From NCBI RefSeq assembly GCF_032191465.1, contig NZ_JAQOUE010000001.1:2108001-2172000 (forward strand): a DNA stretch of 64,000 nucleotides, written 5' to 3'. The stretch comes from Candidatus Nitronereus thalassa. GTDB lineage: Bacteria > Nitrospirota > Nitrospiria > Nitrospirales > UBA8639. The translations under genes and the position numbers were made by a program. The notes under the pieces were generated by a model. That model saw nothing but the letters and a program-made list of their open reading frames with translations, ran no database searches and had not been told where the DNA came from. This document shows positions 15,810 to 24,424 of the stretch, piece by piece. Within the stretch, counting starts at the first letter, position 1. Each line of letters starts with the position of its first letter.

Positions 15810-17318
15810 ATGAATTGTCAGGTCAAGCAAGGTGATATTAATAAAGAAGCCACGGAGGTTTTGGTCTTAGGTGGCTTTGAAGACGAGAAAACCCTCCCCA
15901 AAGACTATCAGAGTTTGGATAAAGCTCTCGGCGGCCAACTCCAAGAGCTACGAAAAAGTGGAGAATTCACAGGCAAAAACCAACAGGCCGTGTTAATTCA
16001 CACGCGAAAAGCCCTTCCGGCTAAGCGCATTCTGTTCATGGGATTAGGGAAGAAAAAAGAGGTGACTCTGGATCGTGTGCGACAAGCCATGGGCACCGCC
16101 TGTAAACAGGTGAAAAAAACAGGGGCCCAAACCTTTTCAGCCCCGTTATTAGGAACGGAAGCTTTACATGTGTCTCCATCGGATCTTGCTCAGGCCATGG
16201 TCGAAGGGGCCATTCTGGGAGGATACCAATTCAACCAATATCGCTCCGACAACGGAAATGGGGCCAAAGAGGTTCGGTCGATCACGCTGCTTGCCCATAC
16301 GGCCAATCAACTCAGTGCCATGAAAACCGGTGCTAAGCGTGGAGAAGCCAGTGCTCAGGCCACCTCGTTGGCACGAGATCTCAGCAACCACCCAGCCAAT
16401 GTCATGACACCAACCCGCGTGGCACAAGAGGCGAAGAAAATTACCAAAGAGGGCAAAGTGAAGCTCACAGTCCTCGAACGCAAGGACCAGGAAAAATTAG
16501 GCATGGGCGGTATGATCGGCGTCTCGCAAGGAAGCCAGGAACCCCCGAAATTCATTATCTTGGAATATTCCGGCGGCAAGAAAAATGACGCACCTATCGT
16601 CCTCGTGGGTAAAACTGTCACCTTCGATTCCGGTGGAATTTCTTTGAAGCCTTCGGAAAACATGGAGCAAATGAAAGCCGACATGACTGGAGGCGCCGAA
16701 GTCTTGGGTGCTGTGAGGGCGGCGGCACGCCTCAAGTTACCGATCAACCTGGTGGGAATTCTTCCCACAGTCGAAAATATGCCAGGGGGACGAGCGACCA
16801 AACCTGGTGATATTCTGAATATGCTCAATGGCAAAACCGTTGAGGTTCAAAATACCGATGCGGAGGGTCGCCTCATTTTAGCTGATGGTCTGTCTTATGC
16901 CACCCGGCTCAAACCCAAATGCGTAGTCGATGTGGCCACCCTTACCGGGGCTTGTGTCGTCGCCTTGGGTCAGTTTGCCATTGGCATGTTAGGGAACGAT
17001 GACCGATTGAAAGCCGAACTCAAAAAAGCCGGCGAGCAGGCAGGCGAACGTGTGTGGGAAATGCCGCTATGGGATGAATATTTCGAGCAACTCAAAAGCG
17101 ATGTGGCTGACATGCGGAATATCGGTGGCCGCGGGGGAGGCATGATCACCGCAGGAATGTTCTTAAGTAAGTTTGTCGGTGATTACCCCTGGGTGCATCT
17201 CGACATTGCAAGCACCGACTGGAGTGTCTCCGAGCGCCCCTATGTCTGCAAGGGCCCGACGGCCATTGGCACACGTCTCTTGGTGCAATTTTTGATCAAT
17301 CGTGCCGGACATTCATGA
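15810..17318 (+). CDS. pepA: Leucyl aminopeptidase (M17 family)
   Basis: Cytosolic hexameric metalloaminopeptidase that trims N-terminal residues from peptides; some members also bind DNA. 502 aa, the usual length. The N-terminal macrodomain-like part (1-170) precedes a catalytic domain with VGKTVTFDSGGISLKPSEN metal ligands, MKADMTGGAEVLGA, and the family signature NTDAEGRL. The frame is open from 15735, but CAGGAG lies 5 bases before the ATG at 15810, which also gives the standard N terminus MNCQVKQGD. Confidence 0.95.
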   Translation: MNCQVKQGDINKEATEVLVLGGFEDEKTLPKDYQSLDKALGGQLQELRKSGEFTGKNQQAVLIHTRKALPAKRILFMGLGKKKEVTLDRVRQAMGTACKQVKKTGAQTFSAPLLGTEALHVSPSDLAQAMVEGAILGGYQFNQYRSDNGNGAKEVRSITLLAHTANQLSAMKTGAKRGEASAQATSLARDLSNHPANVMTPTRVAQEAKKITKEGKVKLTVLERKDQEKLGMGGMIGVSQGSQEPPKFIILEYSGGKKNDAPIVLVGKTVTFDSGGISLKPSENMEQMKADMTGGAEVLGAVRAAARLKLPINLVGILPTVENMPGGRATKPGDILNMLNGKTVEVQNTDAEGRLILADGLSYATRLKPKCVVDVATLTGACVVALGQFAIGMLGNDDRLKAELKKAGEQAGERVWEMPLWDEYFEQLKSDVADMRNIGGRGGGMITAGMFLSKFVGDYPWVHLDIASTDWSVSERPYVCKGPTAIGTRLLVQFLINRAGHS

Positions 17319-17344
17319 CCAAACACAGCCGTTGTGCCTCCATG

Positions 17345-17430
17345 GTCATCCCCGACATGTGTTATCGGGGATCCATCCGGAAAGGGAAAACAACACACCT
17401 GGATTCCCGATTAAAGATGTCGGGAATGAC
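17345..17430. repeat. REP-like inverted pair between pepA and nagZ
   Basis: Two arms of 31 bases (17345-17375 and 17400-17430) are inverted copies matching at 26 of 31 positions, separated by 24 bases. Each arm is itself a small palindrome built on CCCGA...TCGGG with flanking GTCAT and ATCCA. This is the shape of bacterial intergenic REP/BIME elements; it may act as a transcript stabiliser or terminator for pepA. Confidence 0.65.
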
Positions 17431-17462
17431 AATGCTGGATTTAGGATGAAGGACTATTCCTC

Positions 17463-18548
17463 ATGACCGTTCGCGATACCATCGGCCAACTTTTGATGGT
17501 GGGGTTCCAAGGCACGGAACTTTCTCCCGAATTTATCGAGTGGCTTCAGGAGTATCGCCCCGGTGGGGTTATTCTATTTTCGCGCAACTTGGTCGATGCC
17601 GAGCAGGTTGCGCGACTTACCAATTCTCTTCAAGAACATGCACCCAACCCTCCGTTATTGATTGCCATTGATCAAGAAGGCGGCCGTGTCTCGCGCTTGC
17701 CTCAAGGGTTTACGATTTTCCCGTCTGCGGCGTCCGTCGCCGCGTGTCAATCTCCGGATGTGGCGTATGGCGTCGCTGAGATTACAGCGAAAGAATTACG
17801 GGCTGTCGGGATCAACATGAATATGGCTCCCGTGCTCGACGTGAACAGCAATCCCGCGAATCCCATTATTGGGAATCGCGCCTATGGAGATTGTCCCGAA
17901 CAGGTCTGCACCTTTGGCATCGCCACCATGCAGGGGCTTCAAGACCATGGGGTGATTCCCTGCGGCAAACATTTTCCCGGGCATGGGGATACCACCACCG
18001 ACTCGCACAAAGTCTTGCCCGTGGTTACGGCTGATCGAGCTCGACTCACCGCCATCGAGTTTGAACCCTTTCGCCAGGCCATCCAACAGGGTCTCCCCAC
18101 GCTCATGACCGCCCATGTCTACTACCCGGCTCTAGATGCGGAAGCGCCAGCAACCCTGTCTCGTACGATCCTCACGGATTTACTTCGGAACGAGTTGGGC
18201 TTCCAGGGCATCACCCTGACCGATGACATGGAAATGCGGGCCATCCTTGATCATGGGTCAATCGGCGAAGCCTCAGTCCGCTCACTTCAAGCCGGCGCGG
18301 ATATCGTGCTCATTTGTCATCAGCAGTCTCGACAGACTGAGGCCATCCAAGCCATCGAACAGGCGCTGGATCGTGGAGAGCTTTCCATGGACCACCTGAA
18401 GGCCAGCGTGGATCGAATTACTGCCCTGAAACATACGCGTCTTTCTACATTTCAACCCGTTGACCCCACACTCATCACTCACACCGTGGGAATTCCCGAG
18501 CACAAATCCTTTCTGGAAAAAATCCAACGAGTCGCTGCACGGGTATAA
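17463..18548 (+). CDS. nagZ: Beta-N-acetylhexosaminidase NagZ (GH3)
   Basis: Cytosolic enzyme of cell-wall recycling that removes N-acetylglucosamine from anhydromuropeptides. 361 aa, single-domain GH3. IDQEGGRVSRLP (about 69-80), GKHFPGHGDT (168-177; His174 is in the acid/base dyad loop) and TLTDDMEM near residue 250 (nucleophile Asp) are all present. The start at 17463 follows a short spacer with GGATGAAGG upstream. Isolated from other recycling genes; downstream is an intergenic region with an A/T-rich hairpin. Confidence 0.93.
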   Translation: MTVRDTIGQLLMVGFQGTELSPEFIEWLQEYRPGGVILFSRNLVDAEQVARLTNSLQEHAPNPPLLIAIDQEGGRVSRLPQGFTIFPSAASVAACQSPDVAYGVAEITAKELRAVGINMNMAPVLDVNSNPANPIIGNRAYGDCPEQVCTFGIATMQGLQDHGVIPCGKHFPGHGDTTTDSHKVLPVVTADRARLTAIEFEPFRQAIQQGLPTLMTAHVYYPALDAEAPATLSRTILTDLLRNELGFQGITLTDDMEMRAILDHGSIGEASVRSLQAGADIVLICHQQSRQTEAIQAIEQALDRGELSMDHLKASVDRITALKHTRLSTFQPVDPTLITHTVGIPEHKSFLEKIQRVAARV

Positions 18549-18628
18549 TCCCCTCCCTCCCAATTTAGCTATTTTCAAAAACGTTCGGGTTCCTCACTCT
18601 CAGGGAGAACACCCGGGAATGAATCCAA

Positions 18629-18679
18629 AAATCGAATTTTGAAATCCGAATTTTGCATATGTTTCAAAATTCGAGATTT
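18629..18679. repeat. A/T-rich hairpin downstream of nagZ
   Basis: AAATCGAATTTTGAAA (18629-18644) is matched by TTTCAAAATTCGA plus ATTT (18662-18679) with a two-base bulge. Another partial copy of the same word (CCGAATTTTG) lies in the loop. It has no T tract, so it may be a repeat rather than a terminator. Confidence 0.5.
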
Positions 18680-18811
18680 GCATGTTGATTTCTTCCAACT
18701 TACGTTTCCTGCCCTTTAAGGCTGGACTTTCCTATGCCCAATTTGTTTAGCTAGAGGCTTTGCATCACATAGTCCATTTTCCTGATATGTCGCATTTTTC
18801 CGGAGGAAATC

Positions 18812-19207
18812 ATGGGGTTAAAAAAAGGAGATATCATCGATGAGCATCAACACTATCCGGATAGTTGCGGATTGATGATCAAGGTCATGTCCGGAGGAGA
18901 AGGATTTGAAAAAGTCATCTGTTGCGGCCATGAGTTGACCGAAAAGGACATCACCCCAACCTTTACCCGCGGTCGTGGCCGAAAGCGTGGGAAACTACCT
19001 CCGGCAGTACTCTTAGATGAAAAAAAACTCCACCCCGACTCTTGCGGACTTCGCGTGATGATTATGGATGGTGGAGCGGGATTTCAGGAAATTATTTGCT
19101 GCGGGCACTCACTCAAAATTAATGCCATGAAGGAATTCAAGTATGGGGAGGATCGTCGAGGTGGTGAGGCGCAGGTCGAAACCAACAGCCCCCCGGGGAA
19201 TGCATAA
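18812..19207 (+). CDS. Tandem DSCGL/ICCGH Cys-motif protein, function unknown
   Basis: 131 aa, small, probably cytoplasmic. Two near-copies of one 27-residue unit occur at about 16-42 and 75-101; each starts PDSCGL, has a Gly-rich turn (GGEGF or GGAGF) and ends ICCGH. The units are joined by a Lys/Arg/Gly-rich stretch (RGRGRKRGK). Six cysteines and two histidines, three Cys and one His per unit, would suit metal or cluster binding, reminiscent of desulforedoxin-like knuckles, though no family is assigned with certainty. A strong CCGGAGGAAATC ribosome site precedes the ATG. It stands alone between nagZ and an unrelated gene. Confidence 0.8.
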   Translation: MGLKKGDIIDEHQHYPDSCGLMIKVMSGGEGFEKVICCGHELTEKDITPTFTRGRGRKRGKLPPAVLLDEKKLHPDSCGLRVMIMDGGAGFQEIICCGHSLKINAMKEFKYGEDRRGGEAQVETNSPPGNA

Positions 19208-19336
19208 AATTGGAGTCGCTCGTAACTTGTCGCCCGAATCTCGTGAGAAAATGAAACCGAGGCACAAGGTATTGAATACGCACCCCTAGATACTCCCACC
19301 CATTACAATTCCGGTCTTGCTTACAGGAAACCGTGT

Positions 19337-19834
19337 ATGGCACTATCCCTCCCCGAGGCGTCCATGAGCACACTTCCTGAATTTGTTGGCACGATTCATA
19401 TTTATCTCGGGCCCTACCGCGGCAATCCGATCGCGCTGTACTTGCGACAGGAGGGAGACTCCTGTCGGATTTCGCCAACCATCTATCCCTGGAATAAGTT
19501 TGTAGGGGTTGGGGAAACCGTGAATAAGGCCGCAGCGGATTTTGACCTCAAATGGAAAGAGAGCGACCTGACGGAGGACATGTATTCCGGTCCTCATTGG
19601 GAAGGCGGGATCAAGCCAGAAAAACCCAAACCACCACCAAAACCTGCGGCTCCGCCAAAACCCGCAGCACCAGAATCTGCGAAGGCCGACGCTCCTGGTG
19701 CCGTGCCTCAAAGTCCTGGCCCGGCGCCGAAACCCAGTCCTGTAGCGGCTACGGCAGAAACACCGCCCACTTCCCCATCACCCGAAACGGTCACATCAAC
19801 AACAGATCCGTCCCAAGAAAACCCCACAAGCTAA
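19337..19834 (+). CDS. Hypothetical protein with Pro/Ala-rich tail
   Basis: 165 aa. Residues 10-95 form a compact-looking domain (PEFVGTIHIYLGPYRGNPIAL, YPWNKFVGVGETVNKAAADFDLKW in part) not assigned to a known family; residues 96-165 are almost wholly Pro, Ala, Lys, Ser and Thr and are probably disordered. No signal peptide or membrane segment. CAGGAAA lies before the ATG at 19337, though the ATG at 19364 is an alternative. Likely a lineage-specific soluble protein. Confidence 0.65.
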   Translation: MALSLPEASMSTLPEFVGTIHIYLGPYRGNPIALYLRQEGDSCRISPTIYPWNKFVGVGETVNKAAADFDLKWKESDLTEDMYSGPHWEGGIKPEKPKPPPKPAAPPKPAAPESAKADAPGAVPQSPGPAPKPSPVAATAETPPTSPSPETVTSTTDPSQENPTS

Positions 19835-19899
19835 ACATTTCCTGGATCATAAAAGATTTCAAACAATCTGTAGGTACCGGAGAAGAGGGAAGGGTATTC

Positions 19900-20646
19900 T
19901 TACTTGCGCCGGGAAAAGTTTTTGGCAGCTTTGATAAGTGCCTGGAATAGCTTTTTTTGGATAGGATAGCGTTCGTACAGAAATTCGGGATGCCATTGCA
20001 CACCCACCAGAAAGCGTTTGTCAGGTGCCTCAATGGCTTCAATCACACCATCCGAAGACACGGCCGTCGTCACAAGACACGAGGGAACGTCTTTCACCGA
20101 TTGATGGTGCGAACTATTCACTTGAATGGTGGACTTTCCCGCAATCTGATGTAGCAAAGACCGGGGTTGGATCTTAACGCGATGAGCAGGTTTGGTGGCA
20201 GAAAAGGATGGTTGGTGGGGAATCGAAGTCTTCAATTGCGAATTAATATCTTGGAACAGGGTTCCTCCCAAGGCCACATTGATCGACTGCATCCCTCCAC
20301 AAATCCCTAGTGTAGGCACATCGCCCTGATAGGCAAGCTTTGAAACGCCGATCTCCAATGTTGCACGTTGGGCACTCATCCGGTTGAACTTATAACGCTG
20401 CTTTTCACCATAAGTTTCCGGCGCAAGGTCTGATCCACTTCCCGTGATCAGCAACCCGTCCACGTGCGACACGATTCTCCGCCAGGACGCCCGATCGGGC
20501 ATTAGAGGAAGAATGAATGGAATGCCCCCGGCATCTTCAATGGCCTTCGTGTACCGTGCACGTAGGAAATAGGTGGGCTCTTTTCCGCCCATATCCTGGC
20601 GATCGCCAGCATTGAAATCAGGGGTGACGCCGATGATAGGCTTCAT
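19900..20646 (-). CDS. Gamma-glutamyl-GABA hydrolase-like class I amidotransferase (peptidase C26)
   Basis: 248 aa cytosolic hydrolase of the PuuD family, which cleaves gamma-glutamyl amides. The nucleophile elbow is PTLGICGGMQ with Cys116, and the catalytic His/Glu are in VGVQWHPEFLYE near residue 218. The N-terminal MKPIIGVTPDFN and the LLITGSGSDLAPETYG loop are typical. A GGAAGG ribosome site precedes the ATG. Relatives act in putrescine or folate-polyglutamate breakdown; no polyamine genes are nearby, so the physiological substrate is open. Confidence 0.87.
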   Translation of the reverse strand: MKPIIGVTPDFNAGDRQDMGGKEPTYFLRARYTKAIEDAGGIPFILPLMPDRASWRRIVSHVDGLLITGSGSDLAPETYGEKQRYKFNRMSAQRATLEIGVSKLAYQGDVPTLGICGGMQSINVALGGTLFQDINSQLKTSIPHQPSFSATKPAHRVKIQPRSLLHQIAGKSTIQVNSSHHQSVKDVPSCLVTTAVSSDGVIEAIEAPDKRFLVGVQWHPEFLYERYPIQKKLFQALIKAAKNFSRRK

Positions 20647-20705
20647 GATTGCCTTCCCTTAAACAACAGCGCTCGTGCGGGCGACTACGAATGCACTCTA
20701 TATCC

Positions 20706-21110
20706 TTATCTGGAATACACATCTTCTTGGTACGGACTTACACCAAAAAATCGTAATGGTCTTTTCCCAGTCAAATGATCTGGTGTAATGACATAATCGC
20801 CGTAAAAACTTGGCTCCCATACTGTTTGCGCCGCTTCGGTATTTCCTCCGGTCAGTACCCAGGTCGCACCACCAATAATTCCACCCAGTCCCGCATAAAT
20901 AATTTTGGCTGGACCATAGGGAAGCGTGAGCAACGCGCTGGCAACTCCAAGCCCGGCTTGTTCCACCTGATCAGAGCCATCATCGGCCAACGCAGGCGAG
21001 AAACTACCCACCACAAGACATAGACTCATGAGTACCACGCACACATTTTTCGAACATGAGTGTCGGATTGAGGGGGACGAACCTCCACGGATGTACTTTG
21101 GGCCATTCAT
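20706..21110 (-). CDS. Hypothetical exported or membrane protein
   Basis: 134 aa. A long signal peptide (about 22-42, cleavage after ALA) is followed by a hydrophobic Gly-rich stretch (about 53-87, with YAGLGGIIGGATWVLTGG) that may span the membrane, and a C-terminal YVITPDHLTGKRPLRFFG segment. That last motif is recurrent in small exported proteins of nitrifier genomes as I recall them, but no function is known. AAGGAGGAATT lies 4 bases before the ATG, supporting the start. Confidence 0.7.
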   Translation of the reverse strand: MNGPKYIRGGSSPSIRHSCSKNVCVVLMSLCLVVGSFSPALADDGSDQVEQAGLGVASALLTLPYGPAKIIYAGLGGIIGGATWVLTGGNTEAAQTVWEPSFYGDYVITPDHLTGKRPLRFFGVSPYQEDVYSR

Positions 21111-21233
21111 TGGTAATTCCTCCTTGCACTATGGAATGACAGAAATTTTTCTGAATTCAATTCGAAGAGAAGGGAAAACCCTTCCAATTTATTTAACCGA
21201 TCTTTCCGAATCTTGCAAATGAGATGAGGCGCT

Positions 21234-21686
21234 TTAGGCTGGAAGCTCGATATCCAATTCTTGCAACACTTCTTCCTTCATCGTCGATTCCACCTTCTTG
21301 AGCATTTCCACCAACTCAGACACCAAGTCGTCATGAGCAATGCGGCTATTTTCTTGGCGAATTCCTACCTCGATCGCCAATTGGAGTTTTAACAGGCAAA
21401 GCTGTTGGATGACGATATCTTGTCCACGTTCGAAATAATCCTTCCGTTCCGGTGGTAGAAGATGAGCCAGAGAGGCTTGCAGCCACGCATCGACTTGGAA
21501 GCATTCGCGGATATCTGACACTTGACGACGGCTCAATTCCACGGCCACTTGTACGCCTCCCTTCCAACTTCGTTTTTTGACATTAAACACACAATACATC
21601 ACTTCTGAATCGGATTCGTGCTGTTCTGGCCCGTAAAACAAAGTCATTCGGTATTGGGGAATTTTTGGAAAGGATAACTCTGACAT
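21234..21686 (-). CDS. Hypothetical protein
   Basis: 150 aa, cytoplasmic, mixed alpha/beta N-terminal half (YRMTLFYGPEQHESDSEVMYCVFNV) and a helical C-terminal half that may be coiled (DLVSELVEMLKKVESTMKEE). No known domain recognised. The frame begins at 21725, but the ATG at 21686 gives a more sensible N terminus (MSELSFPKIP). Its neighbours on both sides are unrelated. Confidence 0.62.
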   Translation of the reverse strand: MSELSFPKIPQYRMTLFYGPEQHESDSEVMYCVFNVKKRSWKGGVQVAVELSRRQVSDIRECFQVDAWLQASLAHLLPPERKDYFERGQDIVIQQLCLLKLQLAIEVGIRQENSRIAHDDLVSELVEMLKKVESTMKEEVLQELDIELPA

Positions 21687-21863
21687 GCGCGAATTGTAAC
21701 ATGGCGCTATTGAAAAAACCTGCACTTAGATATCCGGCAGTGACCTTTCATTCGTTCCCCAGGCCTATTTCGCTGAAGTTCGACTACTACCATAGTAGCT
21801 CGACAGGGCCATAATGGGGCATCGAACATACCCAAGCCTTGGAGTTCTTAAACCGCAATTAGG

Positions 21864-21893
21864 TTGACACCACAAGTTCTAGGTCATTACCAT
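21864..21893 (+). promoter_or_regulatory. Possible sigma-70 promoter for the Tat gene
   Basis: TTGACA (21864-21869) is followed 18 bases later by TACCAT (21888-21893), four of six matches to the -10 consensus, about 58 bases before the tatA start. Confidence 0.35.
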
Positions 21894-21951
21894 TGAGTAT
21901 TAGACCTACAAAAAATGACCTAATGCACTAGTCAGGGTGAGGTAGCGTTAT

Positions 21952-22779
21952 ATGTTTGGAACAATGGGGTTCTCTGAACTGATAATTATTCTGGTAATAG
22001 TGTTAATTATCTTTGGTGCAGGGCGTCTGCCACAAATTGGAGAAGGTGTCGGAAAAGCCCTGAAGGGCTTTAAAAAGGAAGTCAATGAAATCCCACCCTC
22101 CCCTGAAGAACAACAGCCCATGCCCACCGCTGATAACGTCGCGCCAGAACAACCTGGGCCCATGTCCAATTCGGGAACACCTGAAGCTGACGCCGCGCCA
22201 CCTGCAACTCAATCCGCAACCCAACAACCCTATAAACCTGGTCCCGAACGCACTCCGGGAACTTTAGCGGCGACGGTTTATAGTGGCGTCGGGCCGGAAC
22301 CCGTTCAGCCCGCCTCCCCTCAACCAGCCATTGCAGCGGAGGGGGCCACTCCCTATGTGGAACAACATTCCCCTGTGACCATGGAACAGCGAGCCTCCAG
22401 CTCTGTCCCTCGCCCCATGGCCCAGTATCCTCCTGTTCCTACTGCTGCGGCACCAACCCCAACGGGCAAACGTCCTGCCGCGGTGGTGAACAAAGAAGCC
22501 GTGGCCCGCGTCCAGGCTCAGCGGGCTGCGCTGCAAGCCAAGGCCGCCAAAGCAAAAGCCGCTACGGGATCACCAGAAGACTTACAAAGTTTGGGTGAGG
22601 GACTGGGCAGTGCACTTCGCACCTTCCGTGAGGCCACCGCAGATGTCCGGAATTCTATTGATCCAGAGATGCGCACCATTCAAGCCGAGCTCGATGCGGC
22701 ACAAAAAGAAGTCGAGCAAACCATTGAAGTGGCCAAACAGCCACCCTTACCTAAAGAACCTCCTCCTTCCTCTACCTAA
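21952..22779 (+). CDS. tatA: TatA-family translocase protein with long tail and second amphipathic segment
   Basis: Component of the twin-arginine translocase. 275 aa, versus about 60-100 for usual TatA. Residues 1-45 are a standard TatA unit: [24 protein letters not shown] membrane helix (in parts), then the amphipathic [16 protein letters not shown] Pro/Gln/Ala-rich low-complexity linker (46-205) follows. Residues 210-260 return to a Tat-like amphipathic sequence, [20 protein letters not shown], followed by a coiled-coil-like helix ([20 protein letters not shown]), which resembles the region after the membrane helix in TatB. No tatC lies in the window. I infer a combined TatA/TatB-type subunit; the tail could instead be a spacer. 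Confidence 0.85.
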   Translation: MFGTMGFSELIIILVIVLIIFGAGRLPQIGEGVGKALKGFKKEVNEIPPSPEEQQPMPTADNVAPEQPGPMSNSGTPEADAAPPATQSATQQPYKPGPERTPGTLAATVYSGVGPEPVQPASPQPAIAAEGATPYVEQHSPVTMEQRASSSVPRPMAQYPPVPTAAAPTPTGKRPAAVVNKEAVARVQAQRAALQAKAAKAKAATGSPEDLQSLGEGLGSALRTFREATADVRNSIDPEMRTIQAELDAAQKEVEQTIEVAKQPPLPKEPPPSST

Positions 22780-22787
22780 ACCCATTG

Positions 22788-23600
22788 ATGACAAGGCCAG
22801 TTCAAACATTTTCTCCAAGTTTTGTCTTGTCGCTGCTATTGTTGGTAGGTAGCGTCGGTTGCCAAGGAGAATCCACGCACCACGACCCTTTGACACTCAC
22901 CGCCACCCTCCTGGAGTTACTCAAAGATCCATCTCCCGATGTCCGACGAACGGCTGCCCTTTCACTTGGGAAAATTGGCCATTCCGCCGGAACCGAAGGC
23001 CTGGTTCAGGCCCTTTCTGATTCTGATCCATTGGTCCGAGAATATAGTGCCTGGTCATTGGGTCAAATCGGAGAAAACGTCAACACCGACGCTGCCTTCG
23101 CTTTGGTGTCTGCCCTGGGAGACCCAAACACGGCAGTAAAACATCGCGCCGCCAAAGCCTTAGGAAATATTGGTCCACGAGAGCCGACCATTCCGTTGCT
23201 TCTCGAAGGATTGGCCGTAGGAGCCATCGAAAGCCGACGTGCGGTTGTCGATGCCTTCATGAATCTTGAAGAAAAATCTGCCTATTCTGCCCTCCTTTCC
23301 TCATTGACAGACCCAGACCCCAAGGTAAGACAGGGTACCATTGCAGCCTTAGGTGAAATGGGAGATCGAAGGGCATTGCCCACGTTTGAAAAGATCTTGC
23401 TACGGGATGACAATGTAGGCGTTCGAACAGAAGCTGCTTATCGGCTTGGCAAACTTGGCAGCCAAGAGAACATTCCCTCGTTAGAGAAGGCAGCCAAACA
23501 AGATACCACCCCCATTGTTCATCTTTGGACAAGCTGGGCAATTAACAATATTACCCCGCCGCCACAAGCACCCGCATCCCCAACTACTCCTGAATCTTAA
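22788..23600 (+). CDS. HEAT-repeat lipoprotein
   Basis: 270 aa. A signal peptide ends at lipobox VGSVGC. Six or so HEAT/PBS-lyase-type helical repeats follow, with the recurrent pattern DPSPDVRRTAALSLGKIG, DPLVREYSAWSLGQIG, DPNTAVKHRAAKALGNIG and DPDPKVRQGTIAALGEMG, a scaffold for protein binding. The C terminus is Pro/Thr-rich. The TTG at 22785 is directly followed by an ATG at 22788, which is preferred. It lies 8 bases after the tatA stop, so the two genes are almost certainly co-transcribed, though a functional link is unproven. Confidence 0.8.
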   Translation: MTRPVQTFSPSFVLSLLLLVGSVGCQGESTHHDPLTLTATLLELLKDPSPDVRRTAALSLGKIGHSAGTEGLVQALSDSDPLVREYSAWSLGQIGENVNTDAAFALVSALGDPNTAVKHRAAKALGNIGPREPTIPLLLEGLAVGAIESRRAVVDAFMNLEEKSAYSALLSSLTDPDPKVRQGTIAALGEMGDRRALPTFEKILLRDDNVGVRTEAAYRLGKLGSQENIPSLEKAAKQDTTPIVHLWTSWAINNITPPPQAPASPTTPES

Positions 23601-23688
23601 AATAGGAATGCTAGGGGTTTACAGATTTTATTAACCTTTTTTTGTAATGGGGCGAGAAACTTTGAAGAGGGGATCAGACCTACCGAAC

Positions 23689-24360
23689 TCAACCTCGGCC
23701 TTCATTTTTCAAGGCCACCAACTGGGGAACCATTTCCTTCTCGTAGCATGCCGGACAAATTCCATGGCTGAATTTTACTTCTGAATGTTGCCCGATATAC
23801 TCCTCGACTTGTTGCCAATAATTTCCATCATCACGAATTTTTTTACAATACGAACAAATTGGCAAAAGTCCATGGAGTTGTTTGATTTGGCAGATGGCCT
23901 GCTCTAATTCATGCACTCGATTGGCCAACTTTTCCTGGAGATCAAGTACACGAAATCCTACCCGCACCCGGGCTCGCAATTCTTCGGCATCAAATGGCTT
24001 CGTAATATAATCGTCTGCCCCGGCCTCCAGGCCCTTGACCACATCCTGACGTTCGGCTTTTGACGTCACAAGAATTACATATCGAGCCCTCCCATCGCCA
24101 AGCTTCTTTACCTCACGACATAATTGCAACCCATCCAATTCTGGCATCATCCAATCCAATATCGCCAGCTGCGGAGAATCAGAGCCTTGAAGCACCTTCC
24201 AGGCTTGCGCGCCATCTTCCGCTTCCACCACATGATTTCCACCTCGGCTCAACGCCGATACGACTGTTCTTCTTGAAATCTTATCGTCCTCTGCGACTAA
24301 AACGCTTCGTCTTGAGGTGGCTTCTGTTTCTCCATCACTTGGGGTATTACTCGTGCTCAT
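23689..24360 (-). CDS. Response regulator with C-terminal four-Cys domain
   Basis: 223 aa. A CheY-type receiver (about 18-135) has the acidic pair VAEDD, the phospho-acceptor Asp in LAILDWMMPELDG, the Thr/Ser of LVTSKAE and the Lys of ITKPFDAEEL. A coiled linker (LQEKLANRVHELEQAICQIK) leads to a C-terminal segment LLPICSYCKKIRDDGNYW with a later HGICPACYEKE, a CxxC...CxxC module common at the ends of sensory proteins and thought to bind metal. No DNA-binding domain is present, so it likely acts by protein contact. The start at ATG 24360 is preferred to a TTG at 24381. It is close to another receiver at 24425. Confidence 0.85.
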   Translation of the reverse strand: MSTSNTPSDGETEATSRRSVLVAEDDKISRRTVVSALSRGGNHVVEAEDGAQAWKVLQGSDSPQLAILDWMMPELDGLQLCREVKKLGDGRARYVILVTSKAERQDVVKGLEAGADDYITKPFDAEELRARVRVGFRVLDLQEKLANRVHELEQAICQIKQLHGLLPICSYCKKIRDDGNYWQQVEEYIGQHSEVKFSHGICPACYEKEMVPQLVALKNEGRG

Positions 24361-24424
24361 TGTTTCTACCCTCGTATTCAATCAACTCAATTTAAAAATC
24401 CCCTGCGTGAACAAAAGACAGGTT

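Noticed and set aside
21028-21222. 64-codon plus-strand frame opposite a hypothetical exported protein gene
   Set aside because: Lies largely within the 20706-21110 gene on the other strand and has no support of its own.
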